This document shows, one piece after another, positions 15,171 to 23,352 of a stretch of 64,000 nt of DNA. The notes under the pieces were generated by a model that saw only the letters and a program-made list of their open reading frames with translations, made no database searches and was not told the origin of the DNA. Source of the stretch: Parvularcula sp. (lineage in GTDB: Bacteria > Pseudomonadota > Alphaproteobacteria > Caulobacterales > Parvularculaceae); the NCBI GenBank assembly GCA_002704915.1, contig PAIP01000034.1, positions 317,827 through 381,826 on the forward strand. Reading direction: 5' to 3'. Numbering within the stretch: the stretch's first letter is position 1; every line of letters begins with the position of its first letter. The position numbers and the translations under genes were made by a program.

Positions 15171-16112
15171 GTGGCGCGGAACCCTTATATTGTGCTGGGG
15201 CTTTCCCCCAAGGCGACGGATGCGGAAATCCGCTCCGCCTTCCGTCAGCTCGCGAAAAAGTATCATCCGGACCGCAATCCGGACGACAAAAAGTCCGAAG
15301 AAAAGTTCAAGGAAGTTTCAGCGGCTTTCGACATTCTCGGCGATTCCGAACGGCGCAAGAAATACGACCGCGGCGAGATCGACGACGAAGGCCGGGAACG
15401 GCCGAACCCGTTTCATCAGTGGACGCAGCGAGAAGGCGCGGGCGGCGGGCGGACTTATTCTTCCGGCCCCGGCGGCGGTCCGGGGGGAGGGCCCGGCGCA
15501 GGCGCGTCCTTCGAAGATCTGTCCGACATCTTCTCCGATATATTCGGCGCCCGTCAGGCGCGCGCGCAACACGCCGCCCAGTCGCGCGGCCGCGATGTGC
15601 GCTATCGGCTTGAAGTCGATTTTCTCGACGCCCTTAACGGCGCGAAGAAACGCGTCACCATGCCTGACGGCAAGACCCTCGATCTGTCGATTCCTGCAGG
15701 TCTTGAAGACGGCCAGACCCTGCGTTTGAAAGGCCAGGGCGAAAAGGGCCCCGGCGGCGCCGGCGACGTCTATGTGGAAGTCAAGGTGAAGCCGCATCCG
15801 CTGTTCGAGCGCAAGGGCGACGACATTTATATCGAGACGCCGATCACGCTGAAAGAAGCAGTGCTCGGCGGCAAGATCACCGCGCCCACCATCGCCGGCG
15901 ACGTGTCGGTGAACGTGCCGAAGAATTCGAGTTCGGGCACAGTGTTGCGCCTTAAAGGCCGCGGCGCGCCGAAAAAATCCGGCGGCGCAGGGGACCAGTA
16001 TGTAAAGCTCAAAATCGTCCTGCCCGAAGGCGGCGACAAGGAGCTTGAGGAATTCGTCAAGACATGGAAGGGCGCGGACCAGAAAAACCGCAAGGATTTC
16101 GCCGGCGCGTAA
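15171..16112 (+). CDS. DnaJ-type co-chaperone (CbpA-like, no zinc finger)
   Basis: A 313-aa class II J-protein that stimulates Hsp70 ATPase and binds unfolded clients. The J-domain (residues 4-70) has the diagnostic HPD in KKYHPDRNPDDKK. A Gly-rich and Phe-containing linker follows (residues 85-125, GPGGGPGGGPGAGASFEDLS). The two C-terminal beta-barrel domains (DVRYRLEVDFLDAL; LKEAVLGGKITAPTIAGDVS; the LRLKGRGAPKKSGGAGDQY loop) run to residue 300. The Cys-rich zinc-finger domain of true DnaJ is absent. Start is a GTG with AAGGAT about 13 nt upstream, a little far. Common in alphaproteobacteria as a second J-protein. Confidence 0.92.
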   Translation: MARNPYIVLGLSPKATDAEIRSAFRQLAKKYHPDRNPDDKKSEEKFKEVSAAFDILGDSERRKKYDRGEIDDEGRERPNPFHQWTQREGAGGGRTYSSGPGGGPGGGPGAGASFEDLSDIFSDIFGARQARAQHAAQSRGRDVRYRLEVDFLDALNGAKKRVTMPDGKTLDLSIPAGLEDGQTLRLKGQGEKGPGGAGDVYVEVKVKPHPLFERKGDDIYIETPITLKEAVLGGKITAPTIAGDVSVNVPKNSSSGTVLRLKGRGAPKKSGGAGDQYVKLKIVLPEGGDKELEEFVKTWKGADQKNRKDFAGA

Positions 16113-16213
16113 AGGCGCCGCTCTTCAGATCATCATTTGACCCGATAGGCGTTCAATCGTACGAGTAAGGACGATTGCAGACGAAACGGCCCCTGCCGGG
16201 GCGAATGAGAGAC

Positions 16214-17632
16214 ATGGCCCTCACGCAACGCAAACGTCAGCGCCTCAGCGCATTTCTGGGCGAGCTTCCCGTTGCGGCGGCGGTCAAACTGTTCGCTGCG
16301 CTTGAAGCCGATCGCGAGGCGGGCGGCAAAGGCCTTCCCCATGATGCGCTCCTGGACGATTTGCGGCGCAAGCTGCGCGAGCGCGGCGCGGCGCCGAAGC
16401 GCCGTCCCAGCGCCAAGCGCACCTTCTTTGAACCCTTTGAAGACTTCTTCGTCAGTGTAAGGAGCGGCCGGAAGCGCCGTGCGCAAATCGCGCGCACCTC
16501 GCTCGATCCCATCTGGCGGGTCATGATGACCGATCCGGCGCTCACCGAAGCCGCCATGGCCGCTGCGGCGCTTGATGACGCATACAACGCCGGGGAGGAT
16601 GTGAAACAGCTTGAGCGGTCGCTGTTTCTTTCGGCGGAAGCGGGGCTTTCGCGTCTCATCGCCCGGGTGAAGGAAAGCGAAGATGCGCGGTCGAGCCTGA
16701 AAGAGGCGGTGGGCGGCGAAGACGCGCTAGCCGATTTCGAGGAGATCTGCCGCCTGATCGAAGGCGCCGAAGCCCTGCGGACCCTGCGCACCGTCGCGCC
16801 GTCCCATTCGCCCTCCTTGAGCGAGGAGCAGATTTACGATCTACGCCAGCTTTTTCTTTCCGTCTACGAACAGTCGCCGGCGATCGCAGGCTATCTCCTG
16901 CTGGCGCTGAAAGGCCGGCTCGAGGCGCCCTGGCGAGCCCTCGGCGTCTATTACCATCTTGCGCGCAGCGCCGATGACAAGCTGATGCCCGCGCGCGAGA
17001 CCGTCATGATGCTGCCGGAAAGCCTGTTCGAGGATCTCGAGGCGCTCGCCCGCGCGCTCGAAAAGGCGGGCGGCGGCGATCTTGACGTGCAGTCGGCGAA
17101 GGCGCGACTCGGCTATTTTATCGATTACGCCGACGGCCTGGCGCGCCATGCGCAAAAAGCCGGCGACAATGTCTTTTTGAACCGCATCGAAGCCTGCCGC
17201 GACATCGCCGGGGAGGCCCATGCAAGGTTTGTGGAGCAGGCGCTCAGCGCCATGCGCGCAGCCCTGCCCGTGCGCGAGGCGCGCGGATCGAGCCGGATGG
17301 CCGCGCCGCGTCCCGATTATGCAAAACCGGTGGCACCTGGCGTGATCGCCGATGCGAAAACGGCGGTGGCGCTTCTGGTGGAAGCCCCGGCGGGCGCCAA
17401 GCGTCTCGGCGCCGATCCGGGCCTCAGCGAAAAAGTGCTTGAGGATGCGTGCAAACACGCGCTCACCTACGCCAACGATCTCGTCGCCGAAATCCGCGCC
17501 GCCGAAGGCGCCGACCGGGCGGCGGCGAGAACCCTCCTTGAACAAACCCTGTCGGTGGTCGAGCCCTTGCTAAAAAGTGATGAGGCCGGGCTGATCCGTG
17601 ACCGCGCCGCCGCTGCGGCGGTGACTGTTTAA
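16214..17632 (+). CDS. Conserved hypothetical helical protein
   Basis: A 472-aa, mostly alpha-helical, soluble-looking protein that I cannot assign to a family. It lacks a signal peptide and membrane segments. The N-terminus is basic (ALTQRKRQRLSAFLGELPVA), a positively charged linker follows (RRKLRERGAAPKRRPSAKRT), then a FFEPFEDFFVSVRSGRKRRA segment and a long series of amphipathic helices rich in Ala, Glu and Leu. The composition suggests a scaffold or regulatory protein. Starts at 16205 (ATG) and 16175 (TTG) are also possible. It lies between the J-protein gene and a small membrane gene, with normal high GC, so it looks native rather than foreign. Confidence 0.75.
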   Translation: MALTQRKRQRLSAFLGELPVAAAVKLFAALEADREAGGKGLPHDALLDDLRRKLRERGAAPKRRPSAKRTFFEPFEDFFVSVRSGRKRRAQIARTSLDPIWRVMMTDPALTEAAMAAAALDDAYNAGEDVKQLERSLFLSAEAGLSRLIARVKESEDARSSLKEAVGGEDALADFEEICRLIEGAEALRTLRTVAPSHSPSLSEEQIYDLRQLFLSVYEQSPAIAGYLLLALKGRLEAPWRALGVYYHLARSADDKLMPARETVMMLPESLFEDLEALARALEKAGGGDLDVQSAKARLGYFIDYADGLARHAQKAGDNVFLNRIEACRDIAGEAHARFVEQALSAMRAALPVREARGSSRMAAPRPDYAKPVAPGVIADAKTAVALLVEAPAGAKRLGADPGLSEKVLEDACKHALTYANDLVAEIRAAEGADRAAARTLLEQTLSVVEPLLKSDEAGLIRDRAAAAAVTV

Positions 17633-17647
17633 TAGTAAGAAACTGAT

Positions 17648-17863
17648 ATGCGAACATTTTTGCTTTTGATTGCAGTATGGGTTCTGGCGCCTGTGTCGAT
17701 GTTTTTGCTTTTTATCGCCATTGTTTCAATCGTGTCAGGAAATGCAGGCTTTGAAGAATATGCCTCGGCAATAACTGCTATTGGCTTTCTATTTCTTTGT
17801 GCTGCGAGTATTCGAGACACCCCATCTCAAGATTTTTCAAGAGGTGATCCAAACGCTTATTAA
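17648..17863 (+). CDS. Small predicted membrane protein
   Basis: A 71-aa protein with two membrane helices (MRTFLLLIAVWVLAPVSMFL plus LFIAIVSIVSG, and a second at AITAIGFLFLCAA) and a short polar C-terminus. No family recognised. It is lower in GC than the genes on both sides and fills the 265-nt space between the 472-aa unknown gene and the hydrolase-OsmC gene. A modest AGTAAG lies upstream of the ATG. It could be an acquired orphan; expression is uncertain. Confidence 0.45.
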   Translation: MRTFLLLIAVWVLAPVSMFLLFIAIVSIVSGNAGFEEYASAITAIGFLFLCAASIRDTPSQDFSRGDPNAY

Positions 17864-17897
17864 ATATGGGCATTATTAATAGGCATTGGGATATTTC

Positions 17898-19109
17898 ATG
17901 ACAGGCGAAACCAGGAAAACCGAGTTCAAGGGCGCAGGCGGCGAAGCGCTGGCGGCGGCGCTCGACCTGCCTGAAAAGCCCCGCGCTTATGCGCTTTTTG
18001 CGCACTGTTTTTCCTGCACCAAAGACATCAAGGCGGCGCGGGAGATCGCGCGGGCCCTGCGCGCTGAAGGCTTCGCCGTCATGCGTTTCGATTTCACCGG
18101 GCTCGGCGCATCGGAAGGCGAATTCGCCAACACCAATTTTTCGTCCAATGTGGACGACCTTGTCGCCGCGGCGGATTATCTGCGCGAGACATATGAAGCG
18201 CCGTCGATCCTTATCGGTCATTCCCTCGGCGGCGCGGCGGCGATTGTCGCCGCTGGCCGCATTCCGGAAGTGAAAGGCGTCGCCACCATCGGCGCGCCGG
18301 CCGAGGCCGATCATGTGGCCATGCAGATCGCAGAGCATCGCGATGAGATCGAGGCGAAAGGCAAGGCGACCGTGTCGCTCGCCGGCCGGCCCTTCACCAT
18401 CAAGAAGCAGTTTCTCGACGATCTTGAAAAACAGGATGTGCTCGCCTGCGCGGAAAAACTGAAAAAGCCGCTGCTCCTCATGCACGCGCCGCTCGACAAG
18501 ACCGTGGGCGTCGAAAACGCCACGCGTATCTTCGTCGCGGCCAAACATCCGAAAAGTTTCATCAGTCTCGATACGGCGGATCATCTCCTGTCGAACCCCG
18601 ACGATGCGCGCTACGCCGCCTTGGTGCTCGCCGCATGGGCGGGTCGTTACATCGGCGCCGCGCCCCATGCGCTGGCGACCTCCCTGGCGCCGCCCTTTGC
18701 GGGCGGGGCGCTCGCCAGCACGGTGGAGGGCGAGCCATTTGCCGTGGCGCTCTCGATCGACGGCCATCCCATGCTGATCGATGCGGGGACTGAGGATGGA
18801 GGCCACGATCTCGGCCCCAACCCCACTCGCACGGTGGAAGGGGCGCTCGCCGCGTGCGGCGTGATGACCATCAGGATGTATGCGCGGCGCAAGAAATGGG
18901 ACGTCAAATCCGTGGAGATTCGCATCCGCCCGGGCAAGGCGGAAGGCGAGGCGGGCGACTCTCATGCGCCAAAGGTGCTGGAAAAGGAGCTTCGGCTGAA
19001 GGGGGATCTCGATGAGGCCCAGCGGGGCCGGCTGCTCGAAATCGCGGATAAATGCCCGGTTCATCGGATGCTGACGGGCGGCGTGACCGTAAACTCCCGA
19101 ATCGCTTGA
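17898..19109 (+). CDS. Bifunctional alpha/beta hydrolase - OsmC family protein
   Basis: A 403-aa fusion of an N-terminal alpha/beta-hydrolase (residues about 1-250) and a C-terminal OsmC-type domain (about 270-400), a known two-domain architecture. The hydrolase shows the nucleophile elbow GHSLGGAAA, the LFAHCFSCTKD loop of the oxyanion region, MHAPLDKTVGVENA with the acid, and DHLLSNPDD with the catalytic His. The OsmC part has the Cys in ACGVMTIRMYARRK, with the other redox Cys in DKCPVHRML. OsmC proteins detoxify organic peroxides through the thiol pair; the hydrolase role is unknown. I chose ATG 17898. A weak Shine-Dalgarno precedes it. Confidence 0.9.
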   Translation: MTGETRKTEFKGAGGEALAAALDLPEKPRAYALFAHCFSCTKDIKAAREIARALRAEGFAVMRFDFTGLGASEGEFANTNFSSNVDDLVAAADYLRETYEAPSILIGHSLGGAAAIVAAGRIPEVKGVATIGAPAEADHVAMQIAEHRDEIEAKGKATVSLAGRPFTIKKQFLDDLEKQDVLACAEKLKKPLLLMHAPLDKTVGVENATRIFVAAKHPKSFISLDTADHLLSNPDDARYAALVLAAWAGRYIGAAPHALATSLAPPFAGGALASTVEGEPFAVALSIDGHPMLIDAGTEDGGHDLGPNPTRTVEGALAACGVMTIRMYARRKKWDVKSVEIRIRPGKAEGEAGDSHAPKVLEKELRLKGDLDEAQRGRLLEIADKCPVHRMLTGGVTVNSRIA

Positions 19110-19234
19110 TATTTTTAACAATTTTTAATGTCGCTGGAACGCTTTCGCCGCGCCGCCGTCATTATTAATTACATAATTGTCAAATGAAGCGGGGCGCGCT
19201 TCCGTTGAAAAGACAAAGAAGGAATCTGACCTCG

Positions 19235-20737
19235 ATGCTGTATCACTCACCCAAGTCAAAACTTCGCCGTGCGGGGCTTCTCGCCGCCGGTGTCGCCGCA
19301 ACGGCCCTGACCGCCGCCAGCCTCGGTTTCTCTACCGCGGATGCGCAGGCGCCGCGTCTCATGGCGCCGCCGCTCGCCGCTGACGGCACCTTGTCTTTCG
19401 CCGATCTTGTGGAGCGCGTCAGCCCGGCCGTGGTGAGCGTCCTTGTTGAGCGCGAAGTCGACATGCGCCGCCAAATGCCGAGCGGGCTTGAAGAGTTTTT
19501 CAATTTCCGTTTCGGCGCGCCCGACGATCGCGGCTCCGATGGGTTTGGCGACGAAGGCGTGCGCCGCATGGAGGCGCAGGGCTCCGGTTTTTTCATTGAT
19601 GATGAAGGCCATATCGTCACCAACAACCATGTGGTGGAAGACGCTGACAGCGTGCGCGTGCGTCTCGCCAATGGCGATGAGGTCTCGGCCGAAGTCGTCG
19701 GCGCCGATCCGTTGACGGATCTTGCTGTGTTGAAAGTCGAACCGCAAAAAAGCCAGGCTTTCGTGGAATTCGCCGATGACGTGAATTTGCGCGTGGGCGA
19801 CTGGGTCGTCGCCGTGGGCAATCCCTTTGGTCTCGGCGGCACGGTGACGAGCGGCATTGTTTCGGCCATTGGCGGCCAGAACCGCGAGAACCAGTATCTC
19901 GACTTCATCCAGATCGACGCGCCCATCAATCGCGGCAATTCCGGCGGCCCCACCTTTGATCTCAAAGGTCGCGTCGTCGGCGTCAATACCGCAATCTATT
20001 CGCCGACCGGCGCCAGCGTCGGCATCGGCTTTGCGATTCCGGCGCGCGTTGCGAAAGAAACCGTGGCGCAACTGATCGCCAGCGGCTCCGTCACCCGGGG
20101 GTGGCTCGGCATCCAGCTTCAGGAAGTGACGACGGAAATCGCGGCGGCGCTCGGGCTCGACAAAAAAGGCGGCGTGCTCGTCGCGGATGTGATTGACGGC
20201 ACCCCGGCGCAGAAGGCGGGCCTTGAAGACGGCGACGTCATTCTCGGCATCGCCGGCGCCGATGTGGAAAGCGCCAATGAACTATCGCGCCGCGTTGCGT
20301 CCTATCCGCCGGGCGAGAAGGTGAATCTGAAAGTCCAGCGCGACGGCAAGATCCGGAACATCAAAGTGACGCTCGGTCAGCGCGATGGGGATGATGCGGT
20401 CGCCGCGAACGATGTTCCGTCCAATGACAATGACAGCCTCGCCGCCGATATCGGCGTGCGCGTCGCTGAGCTGAACGATATGCTGCGCCAGCAATTCCGC
20501 GTGCCGGATAATGTGGACGGCGTTGTCGTCACCGCAGTGCGGCCCGGCAGCCCGGCGGAAGATGCGGGGCTCGCCCCCGGCGTCGTCATTCTGCAGCTTG
20601 ACGGCGAGCCGGTCCGGTCCGGCGACGATCTGCGTTCGAAGATTTCGAATGCGAAGAAAGATGGCAAGGACGCCGTCCTGTTGCGCATGCAATTGGGGCA
20701 GAATCGCCAGTTCGGGGCCCTGTCGCTCGACGACTAG
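19235..20737 (+). CDS. Do-type (DegP/HtrA family) periplasmic serine protease
   Basis: A 500-aa HtrA-family protease that degrades or refolds misfolded periplasmic proteins. A signal peptide covers about residues 1-37 (RRAGLLAAGVAATALTAASL, cleavage near AQA). The trypsin-like domain holds the catalytic His (VTNNHVVEDAD), Asp (DPLTDLAVLKV) and Ser (GNSGGPTFDL). Two PDZ domains follow (TRGWLGIQLQEVT and the second with VVVTAVRPGSPAEDAGLAPG). I took ATG 19235, preceded by AAGGAA, rather than ATG 19184, since a signal peptide with the usual short basic N-terminus follows. The adjacent downstream two-component genes suggest envelope-stress control. Confidence 0.93.
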   Translation: MLYHSPKSKLRRAGLLAAGVAATALTAASLGFSTADAQAPRLMAPPLAADGTLSFADLVERVSPAVVSVLVEREVDMRRQMPSGLEEFFNFRFGAPDDRGSDGFGDEGVRRMEAQGSGFFIDDEGHIVTNNHVVEDADSVRVRLANGDEVSAEVVGADPLTDLAVLKVEPQKSQAFVEFADDVNLRVGDWVVAVGNPFGLGGTVTSGIVSAIGGQNRENQYLDFIQIDAPINRGNSGGPTFDLKGRVVGVNTAIYSPTGASVGIGFAIPARVAKETVAQLIASGSVTRGWLGIQLQEVTTEIAAALGLDKKGGVLVADVIDGTPAQKAGLEDGDVILGIAGADVESANELSRRVASYPPGEKVNLKVQRDGKIRNIKVTLGQRDGDDAVAANDVPSNDNDSLAADIGVRVAELNDMLRQQFRVPDNVDGVVVTAVRPGSPAEDAGLAPGVVILQLDGEPVRSGDDLRSKISNAKKDGKDAVLLRMQLGQNRQFGALSLDD

Positions 20738-20762
20738 AGGCGTCCCCGCAAAGGAACGACCC

Positions 20763-20796
20763 CGGCGGCGCTCCGCGATATGGGCGCCGCCGTTTT
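20763..20796 (+). terminator. Possible rho-independent terminator after the protease gene
   Basis: CGGCGGCGC at 20763-20771 pairs with GCGCCGCCG at 20784-20792 across a 12-nt loop, followed by TTTT. It lies 25 nt after the protease stop and 32 nt before the response regulator ATG, so it would uncouple the two genes. Confidence 0.5.
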
Positions 20797-20827
20797 GCAT
20801 CAGGTGAAAAAAGGCTAAGGTGGCCCC

Positions 20828-21511
20828 ATGCGAATTTTACTGGTTGAAGACGATGCGGAGGCGGCGGCCTATGTCGCCAAGGGCCTGCGCGAAGCGGGAC
20901 ATGTGGTGGACCACGCCCTCGATGGCGAGAGCGGTCTCAACATGGCGACCTCGGGCGGGTACGACGCCTATGTTATCGACCGCATGCTGCCCAAGATGGA
21001 CGGTCTTGCGCTTCTTTCCAGCCGGCGGACCGAAGGCGACGTCACGCCGGCGCTGTTTCTCTCTGCGCTCGGTGAAGTCGACGACCGGGTCTCCGGCCTG
21101 AAAGCCGGGGGCGACGATTATCTTGTCAAACCCTACGCCTTTTCCGAACTTCTCGCGCGCATCGAAGCGCTTGGACGGCGTCGCGCCACCGGGCCTGCGG
21201 AAGTGACGACGCGTTTCAAGGTCGGCGATCTCGAACTCGACGTGCTGACCCGAACCGTGCGGCGCGCCGAGCGCAAGATCGACCTTCAGCCCCGCGAGTT
21301 TCGCCTGCTGGAATATCTGATGCGGCATGCGGGCCAGGTCGTGACGCGCACCATGCTGCTCGAAAATGTCTGGGAATATCACTTCGATCCCCAGACCAAT
21401 GTCATCGACGTGCATATCTCCCGGCTGCGCGCGAAGATCGATAAGGATTTCGACAAGCCGCTCTTGAAAACCATCCGCGGCGCGGGATACCGCCTGTCCG
21501 ACGCCGACTAG
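20828..21511 (+). CDS. OmpR-family response regulator
   Basis: A 227-aa two-component response regulator. The receiver domain (1-115) carries the acidic pair in LVEDDAEA, the phosphoacceptor Asp in YVIDRMLPKMDGL and the Lys in YLVKPYAF. The C-terminal OmpR/PhoB winged helix (130-225) has the LQPREFRLLEYLMRHAGQVV and NVIDVHISRLRAKID signatures. It will bind DNA near its targets when phosphorylated by the kinase encoded 7 nt downstream. ATG 20828 has AAGGTGG a few bases upstream. Its position after the periplasmic protease suggests envelope sensing, but that is inference. Confidence 0.95.
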   Translation: MRILLVEDDAEAAAYVAKGLREAGHVVDHALDGESGLNMATSGGYDAYVIDRMLPKMDGLALLSSRRTEGDVTPALFLSALGEVDDRVSGLKAGGDDYLVKPYAFSELLARIEALGRRRATGPAEVTTRFKVGDLELDVLTRTVRRAERKIDLQPREFRLLEYLMRHAGQVVTRTMLLENVWEYHFDPQTNVIDVHISRLRAKIDKDFDKPLLKTIRGAGYRLSDAD

Positions 21512-21518
21512 GACTTCC

Positions 21519-22943
21519 ATGCTCCGCATTCTCCGCACGACATCCTTCCGCTTCACGCTGATCTATGTCGTGCTGTTTGCGGGCGCGGTGGCGCTGCTTG
21601 GCGCCTATCTCTACAGCGCCACTTTCGGCGAGGCGGCGAAACAGACCGACAATGTGATCGACAGTGAGATCGGCGTTCTCGCCGATCTTTTTTCGTCGAG
21701 CGGGTCGGGCATGCTGACGCGCGTCATTCGCCAGCGCACGGCCTGGTCGGACGATGCGATCTATATGCTCATTGGCGCGCCGTCCGGCGCCGTGCTGGCG
21801 GGCAATCTTACGGCGCTGCCGCCTGAAGCGCTGACGGCGGAAGGCGACTTTTTTAATTTTAAGTTCGAAAAGCCGCTGCTCGATGCGGCGGGTCGCGAGG
21901 TCGGCATCCAACAGCGCGAGGCGCGCGGCAAGATGATGCGTTTTCGCGCGTCGCCCGATGCGGAGCAGTCCTATCTCGTTGTCGTCGCCCGCGATGTGGC
22001 GAGCCGCGAATTCTTGCGCGAACGCTCGCAAAGCGTCGTCATGCGCGCCGCCATGGTGACGATCGCGCTCGGGGTCGTGATCGGGCTTATCTTTTCGCGT
22101 TCGCTCCTGCGCCGGGTTGAAGTGGTCAACAAAACGGCGCGCGCGATCCGCGGCGGCGATCTCTCTCAACGTGTTCCCACAAAAGGCTCGGGCGACGAGC
22201 TTGACGATCTCGGCGAAAATCTGAACTCCATGCTCGATCAGATTGAACGGCTCATGGCTGGCATGCGCGAGGTCTCCGACAATATCGCCCATGATTTGCG
22301 CTCGCCTCTGACCCGCATTCGCAACCGGTTAAACGATGCGCTCGAGGGTGATGGCGAGGCGAAGGACGAGGCCTTGCGCGCCACCATCGACGACTCGGAA
22401 AAAGTGCTGGCGACGTTTAATGCGCTCCTTTCCATTGCGCGCATTCAGTCAGGCGAGGGCGCCGGCGCCATGGCGCCCGTGGACATCGTCGCCATCGCCG
22501 AAGAAATGGCCGAGCTTTACGAACCGGCGGCGCAGGACGCCGGCTTTGAATTCACCTTCATCACCGCGCCGACCCCGCCTGTGAAAGGCTCGCGCGAACT
22601 GGTCAGCCAGGCGCTCGCCAATTTTCTCGACAACGCCCTGAAATACGCCGAGGGCGGAACGCGCATCGAATTGAAGGTGGGACCGACAAAAAATGGCGGC
22701 GCCGTTTTGTCCGTCGCCGATGACGGACCGGGCGTGGCGCCGGAAAACCGCGAACGCGTGTTGGAACGCTTCGTGCGTCTTGAACAAAGCCGGTCAACGC
22801 CGGGATCCGGTCTCGGCCTCTCTCTTGTCTCGGCCATCGCCCGCGCCCACGGCGCCACCCTTGAGCTGCAGGACGGGCTGAGCCACCAGAATGACGATGG
22901 CTGCGGTTTGCGAATCGTCATGACTTTCGCGCCGGCGGACTGA
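21519..22943 (+). CDS. Membrane sensor histidine kinase (HAMP, HisKA, HATPase)
   Basis: A 474-aa kinase, partner of the upstream response regulator. TM1 is at residues 13-33 (FTLIYVVLFAGAVALLGAYL), followed by a periplasmic sensor of about 140 residues and TM2 near residues 180-195 (TIALGVVIGLIFSRSLL). A HAMP linker with GGDLSQRVPTKGSG leads to the HisKA box (SDNIAHDLRSPLTRIRNRL, His phosphorylation site) and the HATPase with NALKYAEGG, DDGPGVAPENR and GSGLGLSLVS (N, G1, G2 boxes). Organisation resembles QseC/CusS/PhoQ-type kinases. The gene lies 7 nt after the regulator, so the two are co-transcribed. Confidence 0.94.
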   Translation: MLRILRTTSFRFTLIYVVLFAGAVALLGAYLYSATFGEAAKQTDNVIDSEIGVLADLFSSSGSGMLTRVIRQRTAWSDDAIYMLIGAPSGAVLAGNLTALPPEALTAEGDFFNFKFEKPLLDAAGREVGIQQREARGKMMRFRASPDAEQSYLVVVARDVASREFLRERSQSVVMRAAMVTIALGVVIGLIFSRSLLRRVEVVNKTARAIRGGDLSQRVPTKGSGDELDDLGENLNSMLDQIERLMAGMREVSDNIAHDLRSPLTRIRNRLNDALEGDGEAKDEALRATIDDSEKVLATFNALLSIARIQSGEGAGAMAPVDIVAIAEEMAELYEPAAQDAGFEFTFITAPTPPVKGSRELVSQALANFLDNALKYAEGGTRIELKVGPTKNGGAVLSVADDGPGVAPENRERVLERFVRLEQSRSTPGSGLGLSLVSAIARAHGATLELQDGLSHQNDDGCGLRIVMTFAPAD

Positions 22944-22977
22944 GCGTGACGCATCATCACAAGCTGAAAGGAGACTC

Positions 22978-23262
22978 ATGAGCAAAGCGGAATTCATCGC
23001 CCATGTGGCCCAGGCGGGCGACCTTACCAATGCCGAAGCCAAGCGCATGGTGGAGCTTGTCTTCGGCGAGATCGAAAACGGGCTGAAGCGCGCGCGCAAG
23101 GACGGCAAATACACGATTGGCACCTTCGGCACCTTCACCATTTCAAAACGGCCTGCGCGCACCGGGCGCAATCCGCGCACCGGCGAGCCAATCCAGATTA
23201 AGGCGTCAAAATCCCTGCGGTTCCGGCCGTCTTCGGCGTTAAAGGATGCGGCGGGCTGTTAG
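22978..23262 (+). CDS. hup: HU family DNA-binding protein
   Basis: A 94-aa histone-like protein, MSKAEFIAHVAQAGDLTNAE start, with the beta-arm sequence GTFGTFTISKRPARTGRNPR and the GEPIQIKASKSLRFRPS tail that define HU/IHF. It dimerises, bends DNA and compacts the nucleoid. Length and motifs are normal. An AAGGAG ribosome-binding site sits 6 nt before the ATG. It stands alone between the kinase and glnE. Confidence 0.93.
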   Translation: MSKAEFIAHVAQAGDLTNAEAKRMVELVFGEIENGLKRARKDGKYTIGTFGTFTISKRPARTGRNPRTGEPIQIKASKSLRFRPSSALKDAAGC

Positions 23263-23352
23263 CGGCTGGTTTCGCGCGCATCCTTTCTTCGCAGCGCCGG
23301 CTTTTCGGGTCTTTATGCTGGATTTTTTAACCGCCCCGATGGCACTTTGCGT

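Noticed and set aside
12419-15613. A 1064-codon frame on + across the DUF885 and DUF2306 genes
   Set aside because: It runs antisense to two well-supported genes and into the J-protein gene out of frame; the product is Arg/Gly-rich and unlike any family. A typical GC-rich shadow frame.
17778-19121. A 447-codon frame on - opposite the hydrolase-OsmC gene
   Set aside because: The + strand has all hydrolase and OsmC motifs; the antisense product has none.
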